Origin: Myxococcales bacterium
Lineage (GTDB): Bacteria; Myxococcota; Bradymonadia; REDH01
DNA length: 8,758 nucleotides
NCBI GenBank assembly: GCA_018970625.1
Contig: JAGWVZ010000123.1
Location: 1-8,758 of the forward strand
Direction: 5' to 3'
In this document: positions 1-5,903 of the stretch, in pieces
Layout: every line of letters begins with the position of its first letter
How positions within the stretch are numbered: position 1 is the stretch's first letter
Program-made: the position numbers and the translations under genes
Notes under the pieces: model-generated
What the model was told of the DNA's origin: nothing
Databases searched by the model: none
What the model saw: the letters and a program-made list of their open reading frames with translations, nothing else

Positions 1-499
1 GTGCCTGGCGCAACAATGGAAAGGCCCGCGCGTTGTAAAGCGTCTGCGTGGCCACCAGCGCCGCGGTGAGCTGACTGCGCGGCGAGATGGTCGAGGGCTC
101 TCCTGCTGCGCCAAAGACCGCCGGGTCTGGCAGCTCCGTGTTTAGCTGGTCACGCACTTCGGTCAGGTAAGGGACCAGCGGTACAAGGGGATTGGGAAAG
201 TCGAACTCGACGGCGATGTCGTTGAAGGTGAAGTTGCCGGTTGCCGAGACGTTCGGCAGCAGGACGGCGCGAGCCGAGTTCATGAGAAGCTCGGTCTGCT
301 CGATCTGTTCGCGCGCAATCTGCACCTGAAAACTGTTGGCACGCAGAATCTGCCGGGCTTCATCCAGCGTGATGACGCGGCCATGGTTGTCTTGCGCGAT
401 GGCTTCGGCAGCGGCACCTGATGCTGCGGCTGCTGCCAGCACAAGCGTTGCAAGTGTCTTGCTCAAAAGGGCGGAAGTAAAGTCGGCGCGGAGAGTCAT
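1..499 (-). CDS. TolC-family outer-membrane efflux protein, N-terminal part (runs off left edge)
   Basis: The minus strand is open from an ATG at 499 to the window edge, giving the first 166 codons; the C-terminal part is missing. Residues 1 to about 36 look like a Sec signal peptide: a few Arg/Lys, then an Ala/Leu-rich stretch with several A-x-A sites. The mature start reads VITLDEARQILRANS, the usual opening of the TolC/OEP domain. It continues with a long helix (QIAREQIEQTELLMNSARA), then LLPNVSATGNFTFN, the first outer-membrane strand, and near the edge QTLYNARAFPLLRQA, matching the second coiled-coil entry. TolC proteins are trimeric outer-membrane channels that work with a periplasmic adaptor and an RND, ABC or MFS pump; the partners would lie to the left if this is an operon. 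No Shine-Dalgarno sequence stands out, and GTG at 506-508 is an alternative start three codons earlier. A TetR-type operator-like site lies 18 bp upstream. The family call is firm; the substrate is unknown. Confidence 0.87.
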   Translation of the reverse strand, partial: MTLRADFTSALLSKTLATLVLAAAAASGAAAEAIAQDNHGRVITLDEARQILRANSFQVQIAREQIEQTELLMNSARAVLLPNVSATGNFTFNDIAVEFDFPNPLVPLVPYLTEVRDQLNTELPDPAVFGAAGEPSTISPRSQLTAALVATQTLYNARAFPLLRQA

Positions 500-516
500 G
501 ACGTTCACGCGGGTGT

Positions 517-534
517 CTAACGAACGTTCAATAA
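517..534 (-). promoter_or_regulatory. Operator-like imperfect palindrome upstream of the tolC-like gene (site A)
   Basis: On the minus strand this reads TTATTGAACGTTCGTTAG. It contains the perfect 8-bp palindrome GAACGTTC; 6 of 9 base pairs of the 18-bp site are symmetric. It matches site B (5668-5685), upstream of alkB, at 14 of 18 positions in the same orientation relative to the gene. It lies just downstream of the candidate -10 box at 550-555, where a bound repressor would block initiation. The spacing and half-site character fit TetR-family operators, and a tetR gene is in the window (3846-4406). The regulator assignment is inference. Confidence 0.45.
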
Positions 535-549
535 GCGACGGGCGGCGGG

Positions 550-577
550 ATGATAGGGTGAACAGCCCGGTGTGCAA
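550..577 (-). promoter_or_regulatory. Candidate sigma-70-type promoter for the tolC-like gene
   Basis: On the minus strand, TTGCAC (577-572) is followed after 16 bp by TATCAT (555-550). This gives four of six matches to each consensus box. Transcription would start near 540-545, about 45 nt before the ATG at 499, and would run directly into operator-like site A (517-534). The rest of the 500-708 gap shows no gene. I saw no hairpin with a T-run that would end the upstream mutase transcript, so read-through from that gene is also possible. Confidence 0.4.
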
Positions 578-708
578 GGGTGGAGCGTCGGGATTGAACA
601 TCGCCCTGCAAAATTGTTCCGGCCGTGGCTGTATCCGTTCAAATCGGAAGGGTAAGCGAGGGCAACGGGTTGTGGCAAAGGTCGGGTGGCGGTCGCCGGA
701 CCCGGTGG

Positions 709-2409
709 TCAAATAACCGCTTCCATCAGTTCTGCGAGTCGTCGAGCGGCAAACTGCCGGGCGTCGTCGATGGATTCGTGCGCTTCGACGGGTTCGATGA
801 CCTCATAATAGACCTTGACCTTGGGTTCGGTGCCCGAGGGGCGCACGATGACGCGGGAGCGGTCGTGCAGGTGGTAGATGAGGACGTCGCTTTTGGGGAG
901 CGCGAGCATGTTGGGGTCGTTGTCGGTGTCGGTGCCGAGCCTGAGGTCGATGAACCGCTGGATCGGAACCCCGCCGATGTGGTTGGGCGGGGAGCTGCGC
1001 AGGCGCTGGCCGGGCAGCGGCCCTGTGTTGTCGGCGAGCGAGATCGAGCGTTGTCCGGTGAGGTACACGCCGTGCTCCATGTAGAGTGCGTCCAGGGCAT
1101 CCCAGAGGCTCAGGCCGTGCTCATGCAGTCGGGCGGCGAGGGTGGCGACGGCGAGAGCAGCGCTGATGCCGTCTTTGTCGCGGACCAGCTCACCGACGGT
1201 GTATCCGATGGCCTCCTCGTAGCCGAAGATGAACGGAATCCCCTTTTCTTTCAGGGCGATGGCGCGGTCGGCGATCCATTTGAACCCGGTCAGGGTCTCA
1301 AAGCAGGTGGCGTCGTGTGACCGTGCGATGGCGGCGAGCATGCGCGAGCTGACGATGGTCGTGCCAACGGCGCGCTCGCCTTCGGACTGGCGCAGCAGGA
1401 AGTCGCCGAGCAGGGCGCCGATCTGGTCGCCGGTAAAGACGCGCAGGGTGCCTTCGTCGTCGCGGGCGGCCACGGCGACACGGTCGGCGTCGGGGTCGTT
1501 TGCGATGATGAGGTCGGCTTTTTGTTCCTCGGCCAGCGCGAGGGCCATCGCGAGCGCGCCGGGCTCTTCGGGGTTCGGAAAACGAACGGTCGGGAACGTT
1601 CCATCCGGCTCGACCTGTTCAGGCACTGGAATGACGGTGTGGAAGCCGGCTCTGTCGAGCAGGCGCAGCGCGTAGGCGGCGCCAACGCCGTGCATGGCGG
1701 TATAAACAATGCGGAGCGAGGCGCGGTCGTCAGGGTCGTTTGGCAGGGGGAGGTCCAACACGCTCTCGAGGTATTGCTGTGCGACGTCGTCGCCCAGCAG
1801 CTCGATGTGTCCGAGCGCCACGGCGCGGTCCCAGTCGGCGGTGGCGATGGCGTCGAGTGGCACAGCCTCAATGGCTGCGGCAATGCCAGAGTCGTGGGGG
1901 GGCACGATCTGCCCGCCGGTGTTCCAGTACACCTTGTATCCGTTGTATTCAGGCGGATTGTGGCTGGCGGTGACCATGACACCCGCCGCGGTGTTAAACC
2001 GGGTCACAGCCCACGCCACGAGGGGGGTGGCGGCAAGGCATTGAAACAAATACACTTTGATTCCGGCCGCGGCGAAGACAAGCGCCGCCTGCCGGGCAAA
2101 GTCGTCGGAGCGCAGGCGCGCGTCGTGGCCGACGATGATCGCAGGTTGCGCGTTGTGCGGGTGCTGCTGTCGCACGTAGGCAGCGAGTCCAGCCGAGGCT
2201 CTGCGAATGACGAGCGCGTTCATGCGCGTGGGTCCTGCGCCGAGGACACCACGAAGGCCGGCGGTACCGAACTCAAGCCGTCCGTCCATGCGGTCGGCGA
2301 TGGCGTTCAGGTCGTTGGCGTGAATCAGCTCTTCGAGTTCGCGGCGCGTGATGGGGTCGGGGTCGGCGGCGATCCAGGCCTGAGCGCGCTGCAGCAGTTC
2401 GGTGGTCAT
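709..2409 (-). CDS. Phospho-sugar mutase (phosphoglucomutase/phosphomannomutase, alpha-D-phosphohexomutase superfamily)
   Basis: This 566-residue cytoplasmic enzyme interconverts hexose 1- and 6-phosphates through a phosphoserine. All four signature loops are visible: LEFGTAGLRG (residues 45-54, phosphate and substrate entry), the catalytic loop TASHNPPEYNGYK with Ser149 as the phosphorylated serine, the Mg-binding loop DPDADR (305-310), the sugar-specificity loop GYEEAIG (396-402), and the C-terminal phosphate-binding loop RPSGTEPKVK (about 523-532). Length and loop spellings fit the PgcA/yeast-PGM2-like branch of about 550-600 residues rather than the roughly 450-residue ManB/AlgC type. The GYEEAIG form is typical of phosphoglucomutase or phosphopentomutase activity, but substrate preference cannot be read safely. 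The ATG start is supported by AGGA at 2419-2416, about 6 nt upstream. The gene begins 30 bp after the stop of the metallo-hydrolase gene on the same strand, so the two are probably co-transcribed. The likely role is central sugar or cell-envelope precursor metabolism. Confidence 0.93.
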   Translation of the reverse strand: MTTELLQRAQAWIAADPDPITRRELEELIHANDLNAIADRMDGRLEFGTAGLRGVLGAGPTRMNALVIRRASAGLAAYVRQQHPHNAQPAIIVGHDARLRSDDFARQAALVFAAAGIKVYLFQCLAATPLVAWAVTRFNTAAGVMVTASHNPPEYNGYKVYWNTGGQIVPPHDSGIAAAIEAVPLDAIATADWDRAVALGHIELLGDDVAQQYLESVLDLPLPNDPDDRASLRIVYTAMHGVGAAYALRLLDRAGFHTVIPVPEQVEPDGTFPTVRFPNPEEPGALAMALALAEEQKADLIIANDPDADRVAVAARDDEGTLRVFTGDQIGALLGDFLLRQSEGERAVGTTIVSSRMLAAIARSHDATCFETLTGFKWIADRAIALKEKGIPFIFGYEEAIGYTVGELVRDKDGISAALAVATLAARLHEHGLSLWDALDALYMEHGVYLTGQRSISLADNTGPLPGQRLRSSPPNHIGGVPIQRFIDLRLGTDTDNDPNMLALPKSDVLIYHLHDRSRVIVRPSGTEPKVKVYYEVIEPVEAHESIDDARQFAARRLAELMEAVI

Positions 2410-2439
2410 GGGGATTCCTGTAACGCTATGGCGATGAAA

Positions 2440-3264
2440 TCAGAAGAGGAGCGCCTGGCCGCGGCTGTCCAGCCGCAGACCGACGTTAAAGCGCAGGGTC
2501 GGAAACCCGTCGCCTTGCGTAGCGCAACCGACAGGGATGTGTGAGGGAACCTGCGGCCTTACAGCCTGCATGGCAAGCTCGGGTGCGTTGTTGTTTTCGC
2601 TGAGGTGCATGAGCACGATCTGTTGCAGGCAGGGACTCACCGCTGCCCGGGCCAGCTCGGCCCCCTGCTGATTGTCGAGGTGGCCGTGTACCCCCGAGAC
2701 GCGTCGTTGCAGAAACGCAGGGTAGGGGCCTGTGCGGAGCAGGTGCGGGTCATAGTTGGCTTCGACCAGGAGCACATGAACCGCTCGCGCGAGTTCGTGC
2801 ATGACGGGGGTCGCGACGCCCGTATCCGTGATGTGAAGCACCCGGAAGTCACGGTATTCAAATAGAAAACCGATGGGTTCGAACGCGTCGTGGGACAGCC
2901 GTATGGGCAGGATGTCGACCTCGCCCACGCGAAACGGTCGGCCATCGCGGATGTGTTGCCACTCGAACGCGCTCTCACCCCGGAGAACCGAGCCTCGGAT
3001 GGTGCCCGCCGAAGCCCAGACGGGCCACTGGCTCCACGACTTGCGAAAAGGCTGCAGGTGAGCGACGTGGTCCTTGTGCTCGTGGGTGAGCGCCAGGCCT
3101 GTGATGCTCTCAACCGCGATGTTTCGCTCGGCGCAGGCGGTGCGAAACTGCCGGACTGAAATGCCGGCGTCGAGCACCAGGCGGGTGCTACCGAACGAGA
3201 AGACGGCGCAGTTTCCCCTCGAGCCGCTCGCAAGGATATCGACGACGACGCTCGAATCGGACAT
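2440..3264 (-). CDS. MBL-fold metallo-hydrolase, WalJ/YycJ-like
   Basis: A 274-residue metallo-beta-lactamase-fold protein with no signal peptide, so cytoplasmic. The opening VDILASGSRGNCAVF (8-22) with LVLDAGIS (29-36) is the typical start of the YycJ/WalJ group. The metal-binding motif is THEHKDH (His61, His63, Asp65, His66). Further probable ligands are His125 (LSHDAF), Asp147 (ITDTG) and His220 in MHLSENNN; the HLSxxNN ending is characteristic of the YycJ branch. In Firmicutes, YycJ/WalJ is linked to DNA repair and to the WalRK cell-wall operon. No walRK genes are present here, so only hydrolase or nuclease-like chemistry is suggested, not a role. The ATG start has no recognisable Shine-Dalgarno; CCTCC precedes it instead. 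The leader contains two hairpins (3285-3328). The downstream partner is the mutase, 30 bp away. Family call confident, function open. Confidence 0.85.
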   Translation of the reverse strand: MSDSSVVVDILASGSRGNCAVFSFGSTRLVLDAGISVRQFRTACAERNIAVESITGLALTHEHKDHVAHLQPFRKSWSQWPVWASAGTIRGSVLRGESAFEWQHIRDGRPFRVGEVDILPIRLSHDAFEPIGFLFEYRDFRVLHITDTGVATPVMHELARAVHVLLVEANYDPHLLRTGPYPAFLQRRVSGVHGHLDNQQGAELARAAVSPCLQQIVLMHLSENNNAPELAMQAVRPQVPSHIPVGCATQGDGFPTLRFNVGLRLDSRGQALLF

Positions 3265-3284
3265 GGAGGCTTGGTGTGCGTGGG

Positions 3285-3328
3285 CGACGACCGGAACTGT
3301 CGAGGGTCGTCGGGGCGTAATGCCGCCC
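3285..3328 (-). promoter_or_regulatory. Two adjacent inverted repeats in the metallo-hydrolase leader
   Basis: The first repeat has perfect 8-bp arms, CGACGACC (3285-3292) and GGTCGTCG (3305-3312), separated by 12 nt. The second follows at once, with 5-bp arms GGGCG (3313-3317) and CGCCC (3324-3328) around a 6-nt loop. They lie about 20 to 65 nt upstream of the metallo-hydrolase ATG, in the divergent gap shared with the MaoC-like gene. They could be a protein-binding site or paired structures in the mRNA leader. No T-run follows, so a simple rho-independent terminator is unlikely. GC-rich DNA produces short arms often, so the 8-bp perfect arm is the part worth noting. Confidence 0.4.
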
Positions 3329-3389
3329 TGCCATAAAACGAAACGATCCGGTTTGCCACCGAAGACCGCGCAAACGCGAGTGAAAGACC

Positions 3390-3821
3390 ATGCAGGATGC
3401 CATATTCGCGGGCCGCAAGCTCACCTATAGCCGCGTGATCACGCGGGACGACATTGTGCAGTTTGCGCAGCTGTCAGGTGATTTCGGCGAGCACCACGTG
3501 GTTCCAGACGCGAGTGGTCGGCTGGTCGCGCACGGGTTGCTGGTGCTGACGGTGCCGACCCGTATGGGCACCGACCTGCACTATCTGGCGCACACGATGC
3601 AGTGGATGTTCATTCGCCCGGTGTACGACGGCGATACTGTAACGGCAGACATCACGCTGCCGTCTGTCGTGCTCGTTGACGATAGCCGGGGAAGGCGCCT
3701 TGAGGTGACGATGCTCGTTCGGGTCACCAATCAGGCGGGCCAGCAGGTGGTGCGCGGCGAGAGTACCGGTGTGATTGTGCACGGTCCGACGGTTGCGTTG
3801 TATCGGGCTGCCGAGGGATGA
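3390..3821 (+). CDS. MaoC-like hot-dog fold dehydratase/hydratase
   Basis: A 143-residue single hot-dog protein. Residues 24-50 read QFAQLSGDFGEHHVVPDASGRLVAHGLL. This matches the (R)-specific enoyl-CoA hydratase signature FAxLSGDxNPxH...AHG, with Asp31 and His36 at the catalytic five-residue spacing. The usual Asn-Pro between them is Gly-Glu here, and the segment between the catalytic His and AHG is shortened by several residues relative to PhaJ-type enzymes. A second conserved stretch, FIRPVYDGDTV, is the typical FxxPVxxGDxl substrate-tunnel strand. The enzyme probably hydrates or dehydrates an acyl-CoA or similar thioester in the cytoplasm; the acyl group is unknown. The gene is divergent from the metallo-hydrolase (125-bp gap) and converges on tetR with 24 bp between the stops. 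Its position near alkB suggests, but does not show, a link to oxidation of alkane-derived acyl-CoA. A purine-rich GTGAAAG just upstream of the ATG is a weak ribosome-binding site. Confidence 0.85.
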   Translation: MQDAIFAGRKLTYSRVITRDDIVQFAQLSGDFGEHHVVPDASGRLVAHGLLVLTVPTRMGTDLHYLAHTMQWMFIRPVYDGDTVTADITLPSVVLVDDSRGRRLEVTMLVRVTNQAGQQVVRGESTGVIVHGPTVALYRAAEG

Positions 3822-3845
3822 ACGTAACGACCCGGGCCACGGTGT

Positions 3846-4406
3846 TCAGGCTTCGTTGAGCGCCGTCAGCAGCGTGCGGATGTAGTTGGACTGCTCGTCA
3901 AATCCGAGTGGATTGTCGTCGAGCGTGCGTAGCAGAAGGGAACCAAGGAGACCGCTCAGGATCAGGCCGGCGAGCGCAGGCGGCAAAGACCCGGCGTGCA
4001 CCTCGATGGCGTCCCGAAAGAACCGGATGGCGTTGCGAACGACCGCGTTGCCCTCTTCGGTGAGCTGGCTGCGGTGGTAGTCGATGACGAGAAACAGAAA
4101 GTTGCGCAGGTACACTTCGTGTTCGCTGACAAAACGGAACATGGAGTCGAGTTTCTCGAAGGGTGTCGCGCCTGTGGCGACGCCCTGCAGCGCCTGCTCC
4201 ACGGCGCGCACGGCCACGAGGCTGACCATCTGCTCAAAGATTTCTTCTTTGGTGGCAAAGTAATGGTACAGCGTGCCGGTAGAGACGCCGAGGTGCGTCG
4301 CGATGCCGCGCATGGTCACGGCGCGATAGCCGAGCGTGGCAAAGAGATCGAACGAGCGGGTCAGCAAATCGGCGCGGTAGGCGTCGTGGTCTACGACTTT
4401 GGGCAT
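3846..4406 (-). CDS. TetR/AcrR-family transcriptional regulator
   Basis: A 186-residue protein of usual TetR length. The N-terminal DNA-binding domain is clear: a first helix AYRADLLTRSFDLFATLGYRAVTM (9-32), then the helix-turn-helix RGIATHLGVSTGTLYHYFATKEEIF (33-57), close to the TetR_N consensus. The rest (about 60-186) is an all-helical ligand-binding and dimerisation domain rich in aromatic and aliphatic residues (YLRNFLFLVIDYH), suited to a hydrophobic ligand. I start at ATG 4406; a TTG three codons earlier (4413-4415) is possible, and neither has a strong ribosome-binding site. The gene lies 127 bp downstream of alkB on the same strand, so it is likely its second cistron. It would thus be autoregulated if it binds the operator-like sites upstream of alkB (5668-5685, 5761-5778). 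A third such site precedes the tolC-like gene. The target assignment is inferred from position and motif. Confidence 0.9.
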   Translation of the reverse strand: MPKVVDHDAYRADLLTRSFDLFATLGYRAVTMRGIATHLGVSTGTLYHYFATKEEIFEQMVSLVAVRAVEQALQGVATGATPFEKLDSMFRFVSEHEVYLRNFLFLVIDYHRSQLTEEGNAVVRNAIRFFRDAIEVHAGSLPPALAGLILSGLLGSLLLRTLDDNPLGFDEQSNYIRTLLTALNEA

Positions 4407-4453
4407 GGCAAACAATCCACCGGTGGGGACAGCGGGCGCGTCGAGGGCGCTAT

Positions 4454-4475
4454 GTCAGATGGATCGCCACCTGAC
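4454..4475 (-). promoter_or_regulatory. Inverted repeat in the alkB-tetR gap
   Basis: Arms of 9 bp, GTCAGATGG (4454-4462) and CCACCTGAC (4467-4475), pair with one mismatch around a 4-nt loop. The repeat lies 48 bp upstream of the tetR ATG and 58 bp after the alkB stop. No T-run follows on the minus strand, so it is a poor rho-independent terminator. It could be an RNA processing or stability hairpin between the two cistrons, or a separate protein-binding site for tetR. Its sequence does not resemble the 18-bp sites upstream of alkB. A smaller perfect palindrome, CCACCGGTGG (4418-4427), lies between it and tetR. Confidence 0.4.
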
Positions 4476-4533
4476 AACCACGAGGGTGTACGACGAGCGG
4501 TGTTTCAGGGCGTGGGGGATTCCGGCGCGTTCG

Positions 4534-5655
4534 TCAGACCGCTGCGATGGCGTTTGTGCCGGCGTCTGTGGCGGCGGGTTCACTGCGGCCAGCGGAGGTC
4601 TCTTCACCGAGGAACCGCTTGCGGTAGGCTGCAATATGGGGGTGCATGACCGCAAACCAGAGCGGCGGAATGGCGGCCAGCACCATCATACCGGGGTAAC
4701 CGGTGGGAAGCTGTGGACTTTCGTCGAAATGTCGTAGCGTCTGGTAGTGTCGGCGGGCGTTTGCGTGGTGGTCGCTATGCCGGGTGAGTTCAAACAGCAG
4801 CATGCGGCCGAGCAGGTGATTGGAGTTCCAGGAGTGAATGGGCAGAACCCGCTCGTAGCGGCCCTCGCCGATCAGGCGACGCGACAGCCCGTAGTGCTCG
4901 ATGTAGTTGACGGTCTCGAGCAGCAGAATGCCGAACAGGGACGCGACCATGAACGCGAGCAGGGCGACAGGGCCGGCCAGCAGGGCGATGGCGCCAAGTA
5001 ACGCGCCCTGCCAGACCATCATGCGTACCATCTCGTTCTTCCAGCTCATGACGGGAAGCTCGAGGGCTACCATGCGCTTGCGTTCCAGATCCCAGGCATC
5101 GCGGAAGGAGTTCACGACGCTGCGCACCCAGAAGGCGTACAGGTTTTCGCCGTAGCGTGAGGTCGCGGGGTCATCGTGGGTGGACACCCGGGTGTGGTGG
5201 CCGCGGTTATGTTCGATGAAGAAGTGCATGTAGAGCGTGGTGGCGAGCAGCGCCTTCGACATGTTCTGCTCGTAACGCCGGCGTCGATGCCCGAGCTCAT
5301 GGGCGACGTTGATGCCGAGAATGCCGCAGCTGAGTCCCATGGCGATCACGCGTGCGGTCTGCTGCCAGAGCGGCGCATGAGGTTCGGTGGCAAACTTCCA
5401 GAGGAAAACCGCCAGCAGGGCGTACTGAATCGGAACCATGGAGTAAATCAGGAGGTCGTAGAGGCGCGCATGCTTCAGCCGTTGCTCCTCGGTCTCGTCG
5501 GGGTTCTCGCGGGGGGCTGGCAGGAGCAGCTCGCCGATGGGGATCAGGACGAAGACAAAGATCGGGGGAAAGAAGGCCCAGAGCGAGTTGGAGAGCAACC
5601 CGAACCCGGCGACCAGCGGCGCGAGATACGCGAGTATGTATTTGTATCCCAACAT
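4534..5655 (-). CDS. alkB: Alkane 1-monooxygenase (AlkB-type membrane di-iron hydroxylase)
   Basis: A 373-residue integral membrane non-haem di-iron enzyme that hydroxylates the terminal carbon of n-alkanes, or a related aliphatic substrate, using O2. Every diagnostic histidine cluster is present: HELGH (119-123), EHNRGHH (148-154), NYIEHYGL (250-257, the AlkB HYG motif) and LTRHSDHHA (290-298). About six hydrophobic segments (near 5-45, 66-88, 102-118, 214-247, 322-338) give the expected inner-membrane topology. Length is slightly below the roughly 400 residues of Pseudomonas AlkB. The C-terminus ends in a polar Ala/Thr tail with no CxxCG pairs, so no rubredoxin is fused, and none is encoded in the window; electron donors must come from elsewhere. 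The start is supported by GGAG (5664-5661) 5 nt before the ATG. Two TetR-type operator-like sites lie upstream, and tetR lies downstream on the same strand. AlkB-like hydroxylases of other aliphatic compounds share these motifs, so the exact substrate is not proven. Confidence 0.94.
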   Translation of the reverse strand: MLGYKYILAYLAPLVAGFGLLSNSLWAFFPPIFVFVLIPIGELLLPAPRENPDETEEQRLKHARLYDLLIYSMVPIQYALLAVFLWKFATEPHAPLWQQTARVIAMGLSCGILGINVAHELGHRRRRYEQNMSKALLATTLYMHFFIEHNRGHHTRVSTHDDPATSRYGENLYAFWVRSVVNSFRDAWDLERKRMVALELPVMSWKNEMVRMMVWQGALLGAIALLAGPVALLAFMVASLFGILLLETVNYIEHYGLSRRLIGEGRYERVLPIHSWNSNHLLGRMLLFELTRHSDHHANARRHYQTLRHFDESPQLPTGYPGMMVLAAIPPLWFAVMHPHIAAYRKRFLGEETSAGRSEPAATDAGTNAIAAV

Positions 5656-5667
5656 GGCGGCTCCGTA

Positions 5668-5685
5668 ATATCGACCGTTCGTTAT
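5668..5685 (-). promoter_or_regulatory. Operator-like imperfect palindrome proximal to alkB (site B)
   Basis: The plus strand reads ATATCGACCGTTCGTTAT; 7 of 9 base pairs of the dyad are symmetric. It begins 12 bp upstream of the alkB ATG, next to the ribosome-binding site. It matches site C (5761-5778) at 15 of 18 positions and site A, before the tolC-like gene, at 14 of 18. The idealised form AACGAACGTTCGTT is typical of TetR-family operators. The adjacent tetR gene is the obvious candidate binder; this is inference. Confidence 0.55.
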
Positions 5686-5757
5686 GGAATAGACGGGCGC
5701 TTTCAGTGCGTGGCGACGTAAATCGTTTGGGCGCTGCCGCGCATTCGCTGCGGGGCT

Positions 5758-5763
5758 TTTATA
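5758..5763 (-). promoter_or_regulatory. Candidate -10 element for alkB (TATAAA), overlapping site C
   Basis: The minus strand reads GATATAAAAG here, the best -10-like hexamer upstream of alkB. The region 16-18 bp further upstream has no good -35 box; TTGACT at 5806-5801 is present but too far away. If used, transcription would start near 5751, leaving a leader of about 95 nt that contains site B. The hexamer overlaps site C, so a repressor bound there would block it. The weak -35 keeps confidence low, and an activator-dependent promoter is also possible. Confidence 0.3.
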
Positions 5764-5778
5764 TCGAACGCTTGTTAT
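5761..5778 (-). promoter_or_regulatory. Operator-like imperfect palindrome distal to alkB (site C)
   Basis: The plus strand reads ATATCGAACGCTTGTTAT, with 6 of 9 dyad pairs symmetric and 15 of 18 positions identical to site B. The two copies are 93 bp apart in the same orientation, close to nine helical turns. It overlaps the candidate alkB -10 element. It is also inside the 248-bp divergent gap, so a bound regulator could affect the plus-strand gene starting at 5904 as well. Confidence 0.5.
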
Positions 5779-5820
5779 GCATGACTTGTCTGGCGGAATG
5801 AGTCAAGTCGCGTGCATGAC
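5778..5820. repeat. Short repeats in the alkB divergent promoter region
   Basis: TGCATGAC occurs twice in direct orientation (5778-5785 and 5813-5820, 35 bp apart). Between them is an inverted pair, GACTTG (5783-5788) and CAAGTC (5804-5809), with a 15-bp spacer. The cluster abuts site C and contains the minus-strand TTGACT hexamer. It may be a second regulator's site in the alkB upstream region, but repeats this short can arise by chance. Confidence 0.3.
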
Positions 5821-5892
5821 ATCGGCGAACAATTTTTGTAGGCCTGCGATTGTCGATGAGACGTCAGGGCAGCTCTGAGTGGCGCGAAGGTC

Positions 5893-5896
5893 AGGA
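5893..5896 (+). promoter_or_regulatory. Ribosome binding site (AGGA) that decides the start of the divergent unknown gene
   Basis: AGGA precedes two consecutive in-frame ATG codons (5901 and 5904) by 4 and 7 nt. The in-frame upstream choices, TTG 5850 and ATG 5856, have no purine-rich sequence at a suitable distance. I therefore place the start at 5904, with 5901 as the near alternative. Confidence 0.5.
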
Positions 5897-5903
5897 CCAG
5901 ATG

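Noticed and set aside
1579..1596. Stretch in the mutase gene resembling alkB site B (14 of 18 positions on the opposite strand), next to a perfect GGAACGTTCC palindrome
   Set aside because: It lies inside codons for the conserved FPTVRFPNP segment, has only 4 of 9 symmetric pairs, and is far from any start. It is kept as a warning about chance matches.
1522..2544. Plus-strand open frame of 340 codons opposite the mutase
   Set aside because: It is a shadow of the mutase, whose active-site motifs are all intact. The translation has no recognisable motif and spans two minus-strand genes.
4534..4610. Possible fused rubredoxin at the AlkB C-terminus
   Set aside because: The C-terminal tail is Ala/Thr/Gly-rich with no cysteines, so the CxxCG pairs needed for rubredoxin are absent.
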